Positions 10,757 through 22,439 are shown, numbered from the stretch's first letter. The stretch is DNA of 64,000 nt from Yponomeuta sedellus (GCA_934045075.1 OW203731.1:16693570-16757569), one strand, 5' to 3'. A program made the numbers and translations. The notes: generated by a model from the letters alone, not told the origin.

Positions 10757-13040
10757 AGATAAAAAAAAAAAAAAATTATTGATAGCCACATACAATCAAT
10801 AAGCTTAAATATACACAAAGTAGGAGTGAAAAGATGGCTGACAAGGAACTAAGTTGGTGAGTCTTCTGTTTCCCAAGCTAGAATGATCTGTATTATGGGA
10901 GCCAGAGATCCTCTGTACAACAGTGGACGGCCTTTTATCACTAATAAGAAATGCAGTGACATATCTTAATATTAGGTACGTAAAAAAAAACAACAAGAAA
11001 AAGTGGATGTGCTTGTTTATGTAGGTGAATGATTGTGTGTATGTAGGTGTGTGTGTTTGTGTGTGCGTTATGTGTTAGTGTGTATATGCGTGATTGTGAG
11101 TTTATCTCATCAATAGTATCTCAGTTTCATCGTAATGAAGTTTTAATAGGCACTCTTTAACTTTTTCTTTTAGTTCAAACTTTGTAAGTGATGGAGTGTT
11201 TGAAACATTTAAAATTTCGGAAGTAATATTGTATAAGTGAGCGCTTATATGCTCATAGTGTCTGGTAGCAAAAGTTGTGCGGACATAAGTACGTCTACAG
11301 AGAGGATTCTTCTTTCGTCGTGAGGTGAGTGTAACCGGTGCAGATCGTGTGGAAACATGGTACCTTAAGATTGCGTGAAGTACGAAGAGCTGTCTTACAG
11401 GTAACACTTTAGATTCGTCGTATATGTTTTTGGTAGAGTGTCGAAAATGTTTGTAAAGCATAACTTTCAGAACGGCTCTTTGCGCCCTTTCAAGTTTAAT
11501 TAGCGCAGTTTTGTCGGCTCCTCCCCACATCGGAAGGCAGTATGTGATAATAGATTTGCGGAGAGAGTCGTAAACAACGTGTCATGATCTGCTGAAGAGC
11601 GAAGTTTCCTCATCACAAAGATAAGTTTTCGGACCCTAGCACAGACATTGTCAATATGAGCATGCCAGTTCAGTGCGTCGTCGATGATAACTCCTAAGTA
11701 CTTTATTGTATTAGACCTCGTTATGTTAAGACAAGTGCAGTTATTACTATTGTTGCAACTGTGCGCACTAACCGTAAAGTTATTTGAGGGCTTACTACAC
11801 TTTCTCAATGCAAAGGTCAAGTATTGTGTTTTTTCAATATTCAACGTAAGGAGGTTGGTGTTTAACCACCTTTATACGATTCTTAAGGCGTGTTCAGCAT
11901 TTAACTTAGCTTCCTCCCACGTAGTACCATTTATAATTAATGCAGTGTCGTCAGCGTAGGACACAATTTTACAGTTAGGAATGGTCATTTCACACAATTC
12001 ATTTATGTAGACTTTGAAAAGGGTCGGCCCGAGGACGCTACCTTGGGGCACGCCATATACTACGGTCATTTTTTCGCAGACGTGCTGACCCACACTAACT
12101 ACTTGAGAACGATTATGCAGGTAACTATCCAACAGACTGTGACTGGCACCTCTAACACCAATTTTCTCTAGCTTATTAAGGAGGATTTTGTGACAGACGG
12201 TATCGAAGGCCTTGGAGAGGTCAAGAAAAATTCCTAAACACTTAGTTTTAGAGTACAAGTGTCGAACTATACACCTAGTCAAACACTCGACTGCATCTTC
12301 AGTGGAGACACCAGAACGGAATCCGAATTGGTTATTCGAGATAAGGGAGTATTTTTTTAGGTACCCGTTTAGCCTGTTATTTAGGACCTTTTCCAAGACC
12401 TTCGACATCGCCGTCAGTACAGAGATTGGTCTGTAATTGCTGACATTGTTTTTAGGGCCCGCTTTATGAATTGGGTGTAAAAGCGCAGTTTTAAAAGCAG
12501 AAGTAAAAATGCCTGTATCTAGTGACAGATTACAGATATGGGAAAGCGGGGGCAGAAAGCGGTACCAATACTCTGCGGCAATTTTTTAAGATTCGTGTAG
12601 AGATCGCATCCCAACCAACAGCACAATTGTAGCGCAAGTTACAGATCAGCGTCTCAATTTCGGAGTTATCAACGGGAAGAATTACGAGGGAATTGCTTTG
12701 GGAATTGGATTGTGTTAGGTTTTCATAGCCTGCCTGATTTTGTGTTGGTTGGGAGGCTTCTAAGATCTTATTTGCTAATTGCTCACCTACAGTAGCAAAG
12801 AAATTATTGACAATGTCTAGAGAACTTTTCGGATCGTCAGCTAGTGTTAAGAGTTCCGACGCAAGTGAGGTTTTAGTTTTCATATCCGTGACCTTCTTTA
12901 TGATATCCCTTAGATACAGTAGCAAATAAATTATTGACAATGTCTAGAGAACTTTTCGGAACGTCAGCTAGTGTTAAGAGTTCCGACGCAAGTGAGGTTT
13001 TAGTTTTCATATCCGTGACCTTCTTTATGATATCCCTTAG
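10757..13040 (-). mobile_element. CR1/Jockey-type LINE insertion (ORF2 relic)
   Basis: The insertion is flanked by ATGTATA (10,750-10,756 and 13,041-13,047), and copy 2 has the single uninterrupted site at 23,871. The minus strand encodes a reverse transcriptase in pieces. At 12,530-12,940 lies the N-terminal part (GWDAISTRILKNC). At 11,872-12,408 lies the core with FLDLSKAFDTV, GVPQGSVLGP and SYADD. At 11,500-11,844 is the thumb (KYLGVIIDDALNW), and at 11,102-11,530 the C-terminus ends LHYDETEILLMR. The endonuclease is missing, so the copy is 5'-truncated, and frame breaks make it dead. A 127-bp direct repeat sits at its 5' edge. The left edge carries a run of A on the plus strand, which is the wrong strand for an ordinary poly(A) tail of this element. 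Confidence 0.85.
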
Positions 13041-13042
13041 AT
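12789..13042. repeat. 127-bp direct tandem repeat at the LINE 5' edge
   Basis: The block beginning 'acagtagcaaagaaatt' at 12,789 recurs at 12,916 with a few changes. Both copies run through 'gaacttttcgga' and 'gatatcccttaga'. It lies at the 5' end of the truncated LINE, as produced by a template jump during target-primed reverse transcription. Confidence 0.75.
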
Positions 13043-13540
13043 GTATACTTAGATATATTAAAACACACATCAAAAAGAGTAGTTGTTTTCTTACTACAAT
13101 AAACAAACAAATCATGTCAGTTTTTGATATAGAACTCCTTTGAAATGGCTTTAAACCGATTTTTATAATAAAAATTATGTACACTTGGTAGGTATGTCAA
13201 AAGTTCGTAGTCTAATTAATCTAGCAAAACAACCTTAACATTTAGTACTAGTAACTATTAAAATAATTTTTAATCATTCTTAATTGGTGGTCTTATTACT
13301 CGCAGTTACGAGGTATTTTTCAGACACATTCGTTTAAGATACTTTTACTTGTTACAAGGTGTTTAATAATTTTATTTTTGTTGCAGGTCGTCAAGTCATC
13401 TTATTCTGTGTTTTCGGTGATTTATTGAAGATATAAACAAATCTCCCAACATCCGTAATGGCAACCTCCACAAAAAAACGTCAACACAACACCGTCACCA
13501 GTAGTTCTTTAGAATCCTAGTCAATGAGCTGTTGTAAGCA

Positions 13541-13705
13541 AAAATTCCCAAAACACTTCATAGATGGCGCTTATAGGCGTGCACATGCAAGAACAGCGAT
13601 ACGTATGTCAAATTTTGCTCAGCGCAGATTCATTTTAACAGCCGTATTCCGGTTATTCTATGACCACGCCTGTAGGCACCATCTATGAATTGTTTTGAAT
13701 TGGGG
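13541..13705. mobile_element. Small MITE (TTCATAGATGG termini)
   Basis: Inverted termini of roughly 35 bases meet at 'cttcatagatggcgc' on the left and 'ccatctatgaattg' on the right, both leading inward to AGGCGT/ACGCCT. No coding sequence. The same element is found at about 24,370-24,530. Confidence 0.6.
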
Positions 13706-14185
13706 CTGAAAATGGCTCATTAAGTCAAACGATAATATTTATTTTAGACCGTGGGCCGGCTGTCGGTAACTTTACGTCATACTTTACCTAGATGACACCA
13801 GTTTGTGGTTGTCTATTTGAAATACTTACCTACGTGTCTTATACATTTATAGAGTTGTTAGTCTTCAACCTGGGAGTCAATTCTCACTTCATTAGCAAAT
13901 AACTCGTATACGACTTCAAAGCTTTTGACTTGGAATTCTACGTAAAAAGTCGAGTGACAGCCAAAATATAGATTCTGCTAGATTGAATTCGAAGAGAAAT
14001 AAATGTCAAGTCAATAAATGTAATTTTTATGCGACAAATGTCTAAGCCTTCGAATATTTTGCGTCTACGCTTTCAATTCGCATGGGCGAGAATCGGCACC
14101 CTGGTAGATCAGCTACCGTCAGTAAAGAAGAGTGGACTATCTTGTATGAGATACACATCAAACCTGTCATTTGAAAGTCCTAAAG

Positions 14186-14373
14186 ACGGAAACACATTAT
14201 TAAAACTTGAAACGCGACGTGTCGACACCCGGTGTACACCGTGCAATTGCCGTGCGCATGGAGTCGCGTCGGATGTTCATTTATATTATTCATATTCTAG
14301 TCATGGAAAATAGTACAGTTTGATTCGACTCAACACGCGTCGCGTTTTAATAATGTGTTTCCGCCTTAATCCT
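14186..14373. mobile_element. Small MITE (GGAAACACATTATTAAAAC termini)
   Basis: The left end 'cggaaacacattattaaaa' is matched by the inverted right end 'ttttaataatgtgtttccg'. The inside contains alternating CGCGTC/GACGCG motifs. An open frame that crosses it (14,029-14,313) also exists in copy 2 but has no domain and is not supported as a gene. The copy 2 element is at about 25,011-25,209. Confidence 0.55.
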
Positions 14374-14402
14374 TCGTAAACCTCCTAAACTTTGTTGTAT
14401 GT

Positions 14403-14520
14403 TAAACGGGTCTAATCGCGATTATTGATTAGCTAAAACGTAATTACTTTATTTCCCTTATTTCAATAATTACCTTGTATTGGTAAATAAGGTAAATAAT
14501 CGCGAGTAGACCCGTTCAAT
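14403..14520. mobile_element. Short palindromic MITE (AACGGGTCTA termini)
   Basis: The ends AACGGGTCTAATCGCGATTA and its approximate complement TAATCGCGAGTAGACCCGTT enclose a short palindromic centre. A second copy lies at about 25,245-25,362 and a degraded one at about 46,490-46,561. Confidence 0.6.
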
Positions 14521-15139
14521 ATATTACTAAGTATGAGTATCGGCAATCATTAAGAAATACTCCTAAACCTTGATTGCCACTTCTAATCTGCATTTTGTCA
14601 CACGATTTTATACCCAGATTTTTTTGGCACAAAACGGCTTAGAAAGAATTACTCTAGGCCTAGGTTAAGTACAGAGCTGTTTTGTATGAAAATGATGATA
14701 GGCCTCTCAAATGCATATTTGGCGTAGATCACACCCAACAATATGTACTAACTCTGTAAAAAAATATAGCTACACGTAGATAGATAAATTTACAGCAATT
14801 TCAGACAGTGTTGGCGCAAACCAGCCAACAACTAAATAAAGGTTCTGAACGTGGCGTTACTTCTCGCTCACACAATAGATACAATATTTTGTGAGGGATA
14901 AGCCAATAATTGGGCGTGTAATTCTTTTCTTAAATTTACTGAGTTATCATATTATTATATACATGCACAAATTACTACTATAATTAACACATACTTTTCT
15001 TTTTCAATTATAAGTCAGATTTAATATTACCTTTATGCAAATTATTAAAATGACTTTAAACACGAACTTTGAAAGTCTTTTAATAAAAAAATGCGACTGT
15101 GAAGAAGCACCTAGTAAATGTATCACTGCAATAAAAAAT

Positions 15140-15245
15140 ACGATATGATATGGTATGGTGTGGTATGGTATGGTACGGTACGGTACGGTACGGTACGGTA
15201 CGGCGCGATGCGGCTTGGCGCGGTGTGATGCGGTGCGGTATGGCA
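15140..15245. repeat. Pentanucleotide satellite (TACGG/TATGG)
   Basis: A tract of five-base units, mostly TATGG at the edges and TACGG in the middle. It is the first of four related tracts in this window. Confidence 0.95.
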
Positions 15246-15308
15246 TGGCTTTTAATAAAAAAAATGCGACTGTGAAGAAGCACCTAGTAAATGTATCACT
15301 GCAATAAA

Positions 15309-15600
15309 ATAATATGATATGGTATGGTGTGGTGTGGTTTGGTACGGTACGTTACGTTACGGTACGGTACGGTACGGTACGGTACGGTACGGAATGGTAC
15401 GGTACGGTACGGTACGGTACGGTGCGGTGCGGCACGGCACGGCAGGGCACGGCACGGCAGGGCACGGCACGGCAGGGCACGGTACGGCACGGCGCGGCAC
15501 GGCACGGCACGGCAGGGCACGGCACGGCAGGGCACGGTACGGTACGGTACGGCACGGTATGGTATGGTGTGGTATGGTATGATATCATATAATATGATTT
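15309..15600. repeat. Pentanucleotide satellite with graded units
   Basis: Units pass symmetrically from TATGG at the edges through TACGG to CACGG and CAGGG in the centre and back. Because the period is five bases, every frame is open and reads as a 15-base, five-residue repeat. None of these frames is a gene. Confidence 0.97.
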
Positions 15601-15775
15601 GATACAATAGGTATAATATAAACATCGTGTAAGCCTACACCATCTATAAAACAATGTCCCAGGCACTACAGCGTCGGAGTAGTCCCTTCACCCATCTAGT
15701 GTGAGTGAAGATACCACTGGACGCTGTATAAATCATCTCATTAAGTAGATGCAAAAAGGCCAATATTATTATTAT

Positions 15776-15900
15776 TAAACATCGTGTCATAGTGTGTGCT
15801 ATCGAACTCTTCCGAAACGGCTTCACCGATTTTTATTATTAACATTAACATTACATTTACATACAAGCATATACATTGCTTTTGGCCCCACACTACAGTC
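15776..15900 (-). mobile_element. SINE 3' part
   Basis: The minus strand reads GTGTGGGGCCAAAAGCAATG and then a (TTAATAA)-type tail, the same body that appears in plus orientation at 16,393-16,435 behind a tRNA-like head. The same sequence lies at 19,300-19,423 and about 26,160-26,280. Confidence 0.5.
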
Positions 15901-16159
15901 TAGTTACATTGTGGGTGCAGTCAGTTATATGTAATATACTAACTGCGAACTTCGAAATAAATGGCGAAAGGAATTTTTCGATCCGAGATATCCTAATAGG
16001 TACCGAGATTTCAAATAAAATAAGCTCGCCATGTACACTTTCTTCTTATTTTTGCAATTTGTGATTTTATTCTGATTTTTATGTGTGCAATATAGTTAAT
16101 CATAAATGATCATAAGTATATAAAAGCCTTTCTCTCATTTAGTTCGTGGAAATTTTTTC

Positions 16160-16440
16160 GAAAATGGTTACCATGGTTTGTTTGACGACGGTGACGACCT
16201 CTGTCGCGTAGCGGTAGCGCTACGCGACAGAGGTCGTCATGGTAGGCAAGAGGTCGAACCCGGGACCTCTTGCCTACCATGCAAGAGGTCCCGGGTTCGA
16301 ATCCCGGCCGGGAACAAAAAAACCGCAGGTCTTGGATGTTTACATGTTTGTGATTTCGTTGTTTCTGGTTCCCACGACACAGGGTATCCTAGTGTGGGGC
16401 CAAAAGCAATGTATGTGCCAGTATGTAAATGTCATGTTTA
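16160..16440 (+). mobile_element. tRNA-derived SINE with scrambled promoter head
   Basis: A B box (GGTTCGAATCC) and T-arm-like GGTCCCGGGTTCGAATCCC are present near 16,285-16,310, with an A-box-like GCGTAGCGGTAGCGC upstream. The body continues to 'gtgtggggccaaaagcaatg'. The head holds three overlapping inverted repeats (16,192-16,239; 16,239-16,280; 16,256-16,298), so the internal promoter is folded on itself. It lies in the 1.9-kb stretch unique to unit A. Confidence 0.6.
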
Positions 16441-16967
16441 ATAGTTTTTCTGCTATTCAGGGCTCAAACAAATCAAAGTCTAAGAACATAATATCCGTTC
16501 CTGAGTTATAAATGCTGTGGTAACACCAAGTCACCCAGTTAACTCTTCTTTGCCTTATTTATAAAAACCCGATTCCTCAAAAATACTTGTCAGAAGCAGT
16601 GACTATAATCTGTGGTTACATCTTTCCTTCTACCACAGACTAGTTAAACTGACACTGAGGAGTGTTATTGGGAATCGTGTTTAAGTAAAGTTGACAAGGC
16701 TGGTCGATTCAAAATAGTATTAATACTATTTCTATTCTAATCTTTGTCATTGTTGAAATAAGTAAGTATCGTCCACTGTGATGGTCCCCTATTCATCTTC
16801 TAATCTTAAAAGACGATAACAAGCACTGCGACATACGATTTTAATATATAAAACATTATATTACGATTAATTAATTCGATTTTATATTACATAATCAAAG
16901 TCTAAGGGCCAGTTTCTGAATTGAGAATTTTGCTAAATAAATATTTAACTATAGTTTTGTCTCTCCG

Positions 16968-17079
16968 AATTTGTCAGCAAACATACATACATATGTATGT
17001 ATGTATGTATGTTTGCTGACAAATTCTAGGATACAGGCGTGAGGTTATGTATGTACATAACCTCACGCCTGTATCCTAG
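16968..17079. repeat. Two abutting perfect palindromes
   Basis: Positions 16,968-17,025 form one palindrome (arms beginning AATTTGTCAGCAAACATACA, centre (ATGT)n). Positions 17,026-17,079 form a second (arms beginning CTAGGATACAGGCGTGAGGT, two-base spacer). They touch with no base between. The sequence after 17,079 ('gaggggtaggcagagag...') looks like a dispersed lepidopteran repeat, and the second palindrome's right arm is its natural start. Confidence 0.9.
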
Positions 17080-18040
17080 AGGGGTAGGCAGAGAGACCAG
17101 GGACTGCCACTTGCCACGATCCTGACAGATCACCTTCGCTTCATCAACGTTCTTAAGTCGTTGCATGCAAGCACACCGGTTCCGGGTACTTTGTATCTTT
17201 CCCTTTGCTAATTGTCACGTTGTGTGTTTTCTCCAATGCCTTGAACGGCTCAGGTTTCGATTTACTCTGGTAGCACCATAGAATTTTGTAGGCTGACATC
17301 TCTTCTCTAGGTCTGTTTTGATGAGAGGCCGCCTGAGATTGGTTGTTGCATTGTTTGGGTTGCCATAGGAAATCTAGTTACCCCATTTCAGGGAAAAATA
17401 GTAACTTCAGGTATTGATGAATATCATTTTTTAATTAAAAGATAGAAAAATAATAACTTAATAAACAAAGACTAAATACAGCTAGTAATAAAAAAATACA
17501 AGTAAATGTTATTTACACAATATGGAAATTTTGGAATATTGTTTTCGGAGATAATGATTTTAAGATTATGGCCACCCAAGCATAAGATTGAGAGTTGTGA
17601 CATGAATGGCTGGTTGTATAAATTGGGCTAAATTTGTAGCTTGAAGCATCTGGTGATTGACGGAGGTCTGGTCCTCCATTGTGAGCAGACTTGGCTCAGA
17701 TGGCGTCGAAGCAGCCCATTTAAATCATATTTGGTAGCAGCAGGGACCCTGTAAGTAAATACTTATATGGAAAGCTGTGTGTAGAATCTTGTACAGTTCA
17801 GGTTAGGTCATCTCTCATATTCGTGGCTATTTTCAGGAAATATCAGACCCATGCTAAGGGGTAAAGGAGGGATTACCAGCGTTGAGACAATCCTTAGTTG
17901 CTGAATGTCTTCGGTAAGATTTATCCTGATTTAATAATTGCCTGCCACATGTTTAAGCCATTTGCAATCTTCTAATAGAAGCAATTTTCTTCCTTTCAGC
18001 TGGATAGGGTTTTTTTGTTTATTTATTGAATTATAATTTT
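17080..18040. other. Dispersed-repeat-like DNA, not classified
   Basis: The first 150 bases resemble a repeat common in moth genomes ('aggggtaggcagagagacc...'). The remainder has no recognised gene. All of it is absent from unit B of the tandem duplication. Confidence 0.4.
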
Positions 18041-18803
18041 TTTTATTGAACTTTGGAGATTTCGTTTGGGGCAGTGTTCTCTTTTTGCTGTCGAGAGACA
18101 GCTGCTGTTTTTGGCTACCGGATTGACTTCACATGAAGGGTGCTTCTTTGAAAGGTCTGTGAAACAATTTAAATTATTATTATAATGTAGGGAATTAGGA
18201 TTTAAAATAATAAATATAATTATTGAAATTGATGGCAATCTGATTTTAAGTAGGGACTAACAACTTTAGACAGGTAACTTGTGAACCAATATAAGAATCA
18301 TTTTCTGTAGCGACCCCGCTCTGCTCTGAGCTTTTCAAAATTTAATTAAGTAATTGTCTGGGTTTAGATAATAAGGTTTCACAATTATACTATTGCTACT
18401 GTATGTAAATAAACGTTAGGTAATAAAGATTGTGCTTAATACTAACCGTTTTCTTTCATCCCCTTATATTAAGGCCCTGATAGTTCAAAGCTTCCAGACA
18501 ATCTTCAGATTTTTGGTGGCTCCGGCCACATTTTCAGTCATAACATTTCTGTTCTGTCGACTACTGTTTCCTCACTACCGGGCAGGAAGTAGTTTTTGTC
18601 GCAATTGGCTTTGATATTGGGGAAAGAATTCAGTAGCGACGAACGCGTCCTACGGTTCTTAAAGGGTGTAGATAGATAGATACAATATTCTTTATTGGTG
18701 TATTTAAAGATCGGCCCTTGTTTCCAAAGTAACATACGACTTGGAATCCTAACGTGGTACTTTCTTTGCGAGGCGAGCAGAGCTACCAGTTTAACTTTCA
18801 AAG

Positions 18804-20440
18804 CACCTAGTAAATGTATCACTGCAATAAAATAATATGATATGGTATGGTGTGGTGTGGTTTGGTACGGTACGTTACGTTACGGTACGGTACGGTACGG
18901 TACGGTACGGTACGGAATGGTACGGTACGGTACGGTACGGTACGGTGCGGTGCGGCACGGCACGGCAGGGCACGGCACGGCAGGGCACGGCACGGCAGGG
19001 CACGGTACGGCACGGCGCGGCACGGCACGGCACGGCAGGGCACGGCACGGCAGGGCACGGTACGGTACGGTACGGCACGGTATGGTATGGTGTGGTATGG
19101 TATGATATCATATAATATGATTTGATACAATAGGTATAATATAAACATCGTGTAAGCCTACACCATCTATAAAACAATGTCCCAGGCACTACAGCGTCGG
19201 AGTAGTCCCTTCACCCATCTAGTGTGAGTGAAGATACCACTGGACGCTGTATAAATCATCTCATTAAGTAGATGCAAAAAGGCCAATATTATTATTATTA
19301 AACATCGTGTCATAGTGTGTGCTATCGAACTCTTCCGAAACGGCTTCACCGATTTTTATTATTAACATTAACATTACATTTACATACAAGCATATACATT
19401 GCTTTTGGCCCCACACTACAGTCTAGTTACATTGTGGGTGCAGTCAGTTATATGTAATATACTAACTGCGAACTTCGAAATAAATGGCGAAAGGAATTTT
19501 TCGATCCGAGATATCCTAATAGGTACCGAGATTTCAAATAAAATAAGCTCGCCATGTACACTTTCTTCTTATTTTTGCAATTTGTGATTTTATTCTGATT
19601 TTTATGTGTGCAATATAGTTAATCATAAATGATCATAAGTATATAAAAGCCTTTCTCTCATTTAGTTCGTGGAGATTTTTTATTGAACTTTGGAGATTTC
19701 GTTTGGGGCAGTGTTCTCTTTTTGCTGTCGAGAGACAGCTGCTGTTTTTGGCTACCGGATTGACTTCACATGAAGGGTGCTTCTTTGAAAGGTCTGTGAA
19801 ACAATTTAAATTATTATTATAATGTAGGGAATTAGGATTTAAAATAATAAATATAATTATTGAAATTGATGGCAATCTGATTTTAAGTAGGGACTAACAA
19901 CTTTAGACAGGTAACTTGTGAACCAATATAAGAATCATTTTCTGTAGCGACCCCGCTCTGCTCTGAGCTTTTCAAAATTTAATTAAGTAATTGTCTGGGT
20001 TTAGATAATAAGGTTTCACAATTATACTATTGCTACTGTATGTAAATAAACGTTAGGTAATAAAGATTGTGCTTAATACTAACCGTTTTCTTTCATCCCC
20101 TTATATTAAGGCCCTGATAGTTCAAAGCTTCCAGACAATCTTCAGATTTTTGGTGGCTCCGGCCACATTTTCAGTCATAACATTTCTGTTCTGTCGACTA
20201 CTGTTTCCTCACTACCGGGCAGGAAGTAGTTTTTGTCGCAATTGGCTTTGATATTGGGGAAAGAATTCAGTAGCGACGAACGCGTCCTACGGTTCTTAAA
20301 GGGTGTAGATAGATAGATACAATATTCTTTATTGGTGTATTTAAAGATCGGCCCTTGTTTCCAAAGTAACATACGACTTGGAATCCTAACGTGGTACTTT
20401 CTTTGCGAGGCGAGCAGAGCTACCAGTTTAACTTTCAAAG
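18804..20440. repeat. Tandem duplication, unit B (S block, T block)
   Basis: This is the shorter unit, with S (18,804-19,677) joined directly to T (19,681-20,440) at a run of T. By eye it is identical to unit A apart from the deletion and a change next to the joint. It contains the third pentamer satellite (18,832-19,125) and ends at the inverted repeat that opens the tyrosine-recombinase fragment. Confidence 0.9.
18832..19125. repeat. Pentanucleotide satellite, duplicate of 15,309-15,600
   Basis: The same graded TATGG-TACGG-CACGG/CAGGG tract as in unit A, with no differences seen by eye. Satellite tracts normally change length quickly, so identical copies imply a very recent duplication. 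Confidence 0.97.
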
Positions 20441-20462
20441 AAACTGATAGCTCTGCTCGCCT
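20408..20462. repeat. Inverted repeat at the recombinase start
   Basis: Arms 20,408-20,429 and 20,441-20,462 are reverse complements with one mismatch, around an 11-base loop. The right arm codes for part of the recombinase (KLIALLA) and the left arm is its mirror, at the end of the T block. Confidence 0.9.
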
Positions 20463-20991
20463 TGTCGACTGCACAACGTGCCCAGACGCTGTCACTTATA
20501 CGATTATCTAATATCACAGCCAATGGTCAGAACTTTGAAATAGTTATCAGTGATGTCATAAAAACATCAGCACCAAATCGTCAAATGCCGCATTTAGTTA
20601 ATCCTTTCTTTCCACATAAAGAGCAAATTTGTCCGGAAAAACTTTTTCTTCTTATATTGAGGCCACAAAACCATTAAGAACTTTTTCTTAAACTGAAAAG
20701 CTTGTTCCTACTACCAGAAAACCAACACACAACGCAAGTGCTTCAACTATCAGCCGCTGGATAAAGGATGTTTTGAATGAGAGTGGAGTTGACACTACCA
20801 CATTTTCTGCACACAGCACCCGTCATGCTTTAACCTCGGCGGCTGGAAGGAGAGGCATTTCTATTGAGCTAATTAAGAAATCGGCTGGTTGGTCTGGTAA
20901 CTGTCTTGTTTTTGCAAAATTTTATAATAGGCCCTTATCCTCAGAGGAGGGCAGGAGCTTTACAGAAACAGTTTATAGCGATAGTGATTGA
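20441..20991 (+). pseudogene. Tyrosine recombinase fragment of DIRS/Crypton type
   Basis: Two plus-strand frames together form the catalytic half of a tyrosine recombinase. The first (to 20,674) holds STAQRAQTLSLIRLSNI, with the first catalytic arginine, then IKTSAPNRQ and PHLVNPFF. After a frameshift near 20,650-20,720 the second (about 20,720-20,988) holds RKPTHNASASTISRWIKDVL, SAHSTRHALTSAA (the H-x-x-R pair), KSAGWSG, and FAKFYNRPL with the nucleophilic tyrosine, followed by an acidic tail and stop. Such enzymes cut and rejoin DNA through a phosphotyrosine link and mobilise DIRS-like retroelements and Cryptons. No reverse transcriptase or DNA-binding domain was found nearby, so which of the two it belongs to is open. 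The N-terminal half is missing. Confidence 0.8.
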
Positions 20992-21077
20992 TTAATTTCC
21001 TTTCAATTGTTTATTCGATTTATTGTACTTTGTTTCAGACACAGAATTACTAGAAGATTAAAATTTTAAAAACACAT

Positions 21078-21329
21078 TTAGAGGCTAAATATGTTTTTAA
21101 AATATTCCTTAGCATGGGTTAGTGCATTAAAAATAAAAATAGTATAGTCATGTCGGTACAAAGATATCATTCCGATGTAAAAACATAACTGCAAAGTAGG
21201 TAGTCGGGGTTGTAAGTGATGCAATTTTCTTAAGCCAGATGTCGCTGCCTGTACGTAATACATAGAATAGTGTAAAGAGGTTCGAAATTTCACTGATGCC
21301 GGTGAGTCGCCCATTAGCTCAGTTGTCAA
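21078..21329 (+). mobile_element. SINE-like repeat with truncated tRNA-like end
   Basis: This is the same sequence family as the fold-back at 45,728-46,280: 'ttagcatgggttagtgcattaaaaataaaaatag', then 'gcaaagtaggtagtcgg', 'cagatgtcgctgcctgtacg' and 'gaaatttcactgatgccg', ending at GTCGCCCATTAGCTCAGTTG, the 5' half of a tRNA-like domain. The break inside the tRNA-like part coincides with the start of segmental duplication copy 2. Confidence 0.6.
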
Positions 21330-22439
21330 CTATTTCAAGTCGCTAAACATCTACTAAACGTATAAATAAATCTCGAGGATGTAACGTCGTAGTATAATTA
21401 ATGGATAAACAAACTTACCTAAGTGATTTTTGTCCAAAATTATACATGACGTTACATCCGAAGAAATTTATTACCCAACCCTTGATTTTATAAAATTCGT
21501 AATCCCAAATTAAGTATTTTTAATGAAACAGGTGTCTCTGAAATAAATGAAACGTTTACGCTAGCGCTCGGGTGGCAGCTATTTGTACTAATGACACTGG
21601 ACCAAGTTACTTTTTATTTGAATTTTAATATCTCGAAATAATTGTGCGATGCCTAGTACAGTGGAGAATGGACTACATAGTAAACGTATAAATAAATCTC
21701 TTCGGATATAACGTCTGGTATAATTATGGACAAACATCACTTAGGTAAGTTTTTTATCCATTAATTACCACGCGCCGTCTCCCGTCGGCGCAGCTCGTCG
21801 CTTGCTGAAACTCATTCCAGGTGGAATACAATAGTCAATAAAATACAGTGATGAGTGCAGCAAAGGATGTCCATCAGCTCACTCCAACGATTTAAGGCAA
21901 ATTGGTAGCTGGTAGCAGGTAGATGAGGATGGCCGAGAACAAAAAGATGTGGCGGGTTTTGGAGAAGCTTATACTCAACATGAATACTCGGAATAGAACG
22001 ATAGATTAGACTGAGCCACTCAAACACAATTAAAACTTCGTACGAAATATCATGTACATCATGTAATCACAAGATTATGTTATTCTCTGTCAAAACAGTC
22101 AAAAGTCAGGAATTTCACAAGATTTAGTGCGCATGTTTTTCAATTTTACAGAGTTTTGTTTGTTCTGCAATGTAATTTTTTTTTCTTTTATAAAAATAGA
22201 CTTTATACTGTATACTTCATGATCAACGGTATAAAGAGATAGTGAAGGTAATGTCCCACGGGAATCTATGCAACTATCTACCAAGCTAAGTTTTAAGTAT
22301 TAATTTCTGTTCACTGATTTTTGCGTGATGTTTTTTTCTGCTTAAACACAAAGCGAAAATATCCAATTAAACAATCAATCTAACTATCTAACTATCTATA
22401 TTTTACCTTTATAGAATTTCGACTTCTGACATTTTTATT

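Larger units (their letters stand above)
6590..16046. repeat. Segmental duplication, copy 1
   Basis: From 'ccattagctcagttgtc' at 6,590 the sequence matches 21,310 onward in the same orientation, with a few percent mismatch by eye and several large indels. The match runs through the pentamer satellite and the block ending near 16,046. Copy 1 contains extra DNA relative to copy 2: a MITE at 7,045-7,436, about 780 bases at 8,697-9,482, about 450 bases at 9,930-10,380 and a LINE at 10,757-13,040. The contents are themselves mobile-element pieces. Confidence 0.85.
15281..18803. repeat. Tandem duplication, unit A (S block, extra 1.9 kb, T block)
   Basis: Block S (15,281 to about 16,155) recurs essentially without change at 18,804-19,677. 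Block T (about 18,044-18,803) recurs at 19,681-20,440. The junction between units shares 'aag' with the outer edges ('cttcaaag|cacctag'). Unit A carries about 1.88 kb between S and T that unit B lacks, with a run of T at the breakpoint. The apparent identity over more than 1.6 kb points to a very recent event or to an assembly artefact. Confidence 0.9.

Noticed and set aside
14029..14313. Plus-strand frame kept in both duplication copies (94 and 102 codons)
   Set aside because: It crosses a MITE end, differs by indels between copies and shows no domain; the copies are too similar for conservation to mean anything.
15296..15666. Long open frames in all six frames encoding RYGTV- or PYRTV-like repeats
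   Set aside because: They follow from a five-base satellite, which is open in every frame. The same holds at 18,819-19,189, 15,004-15,283 and 25,913-26,249.
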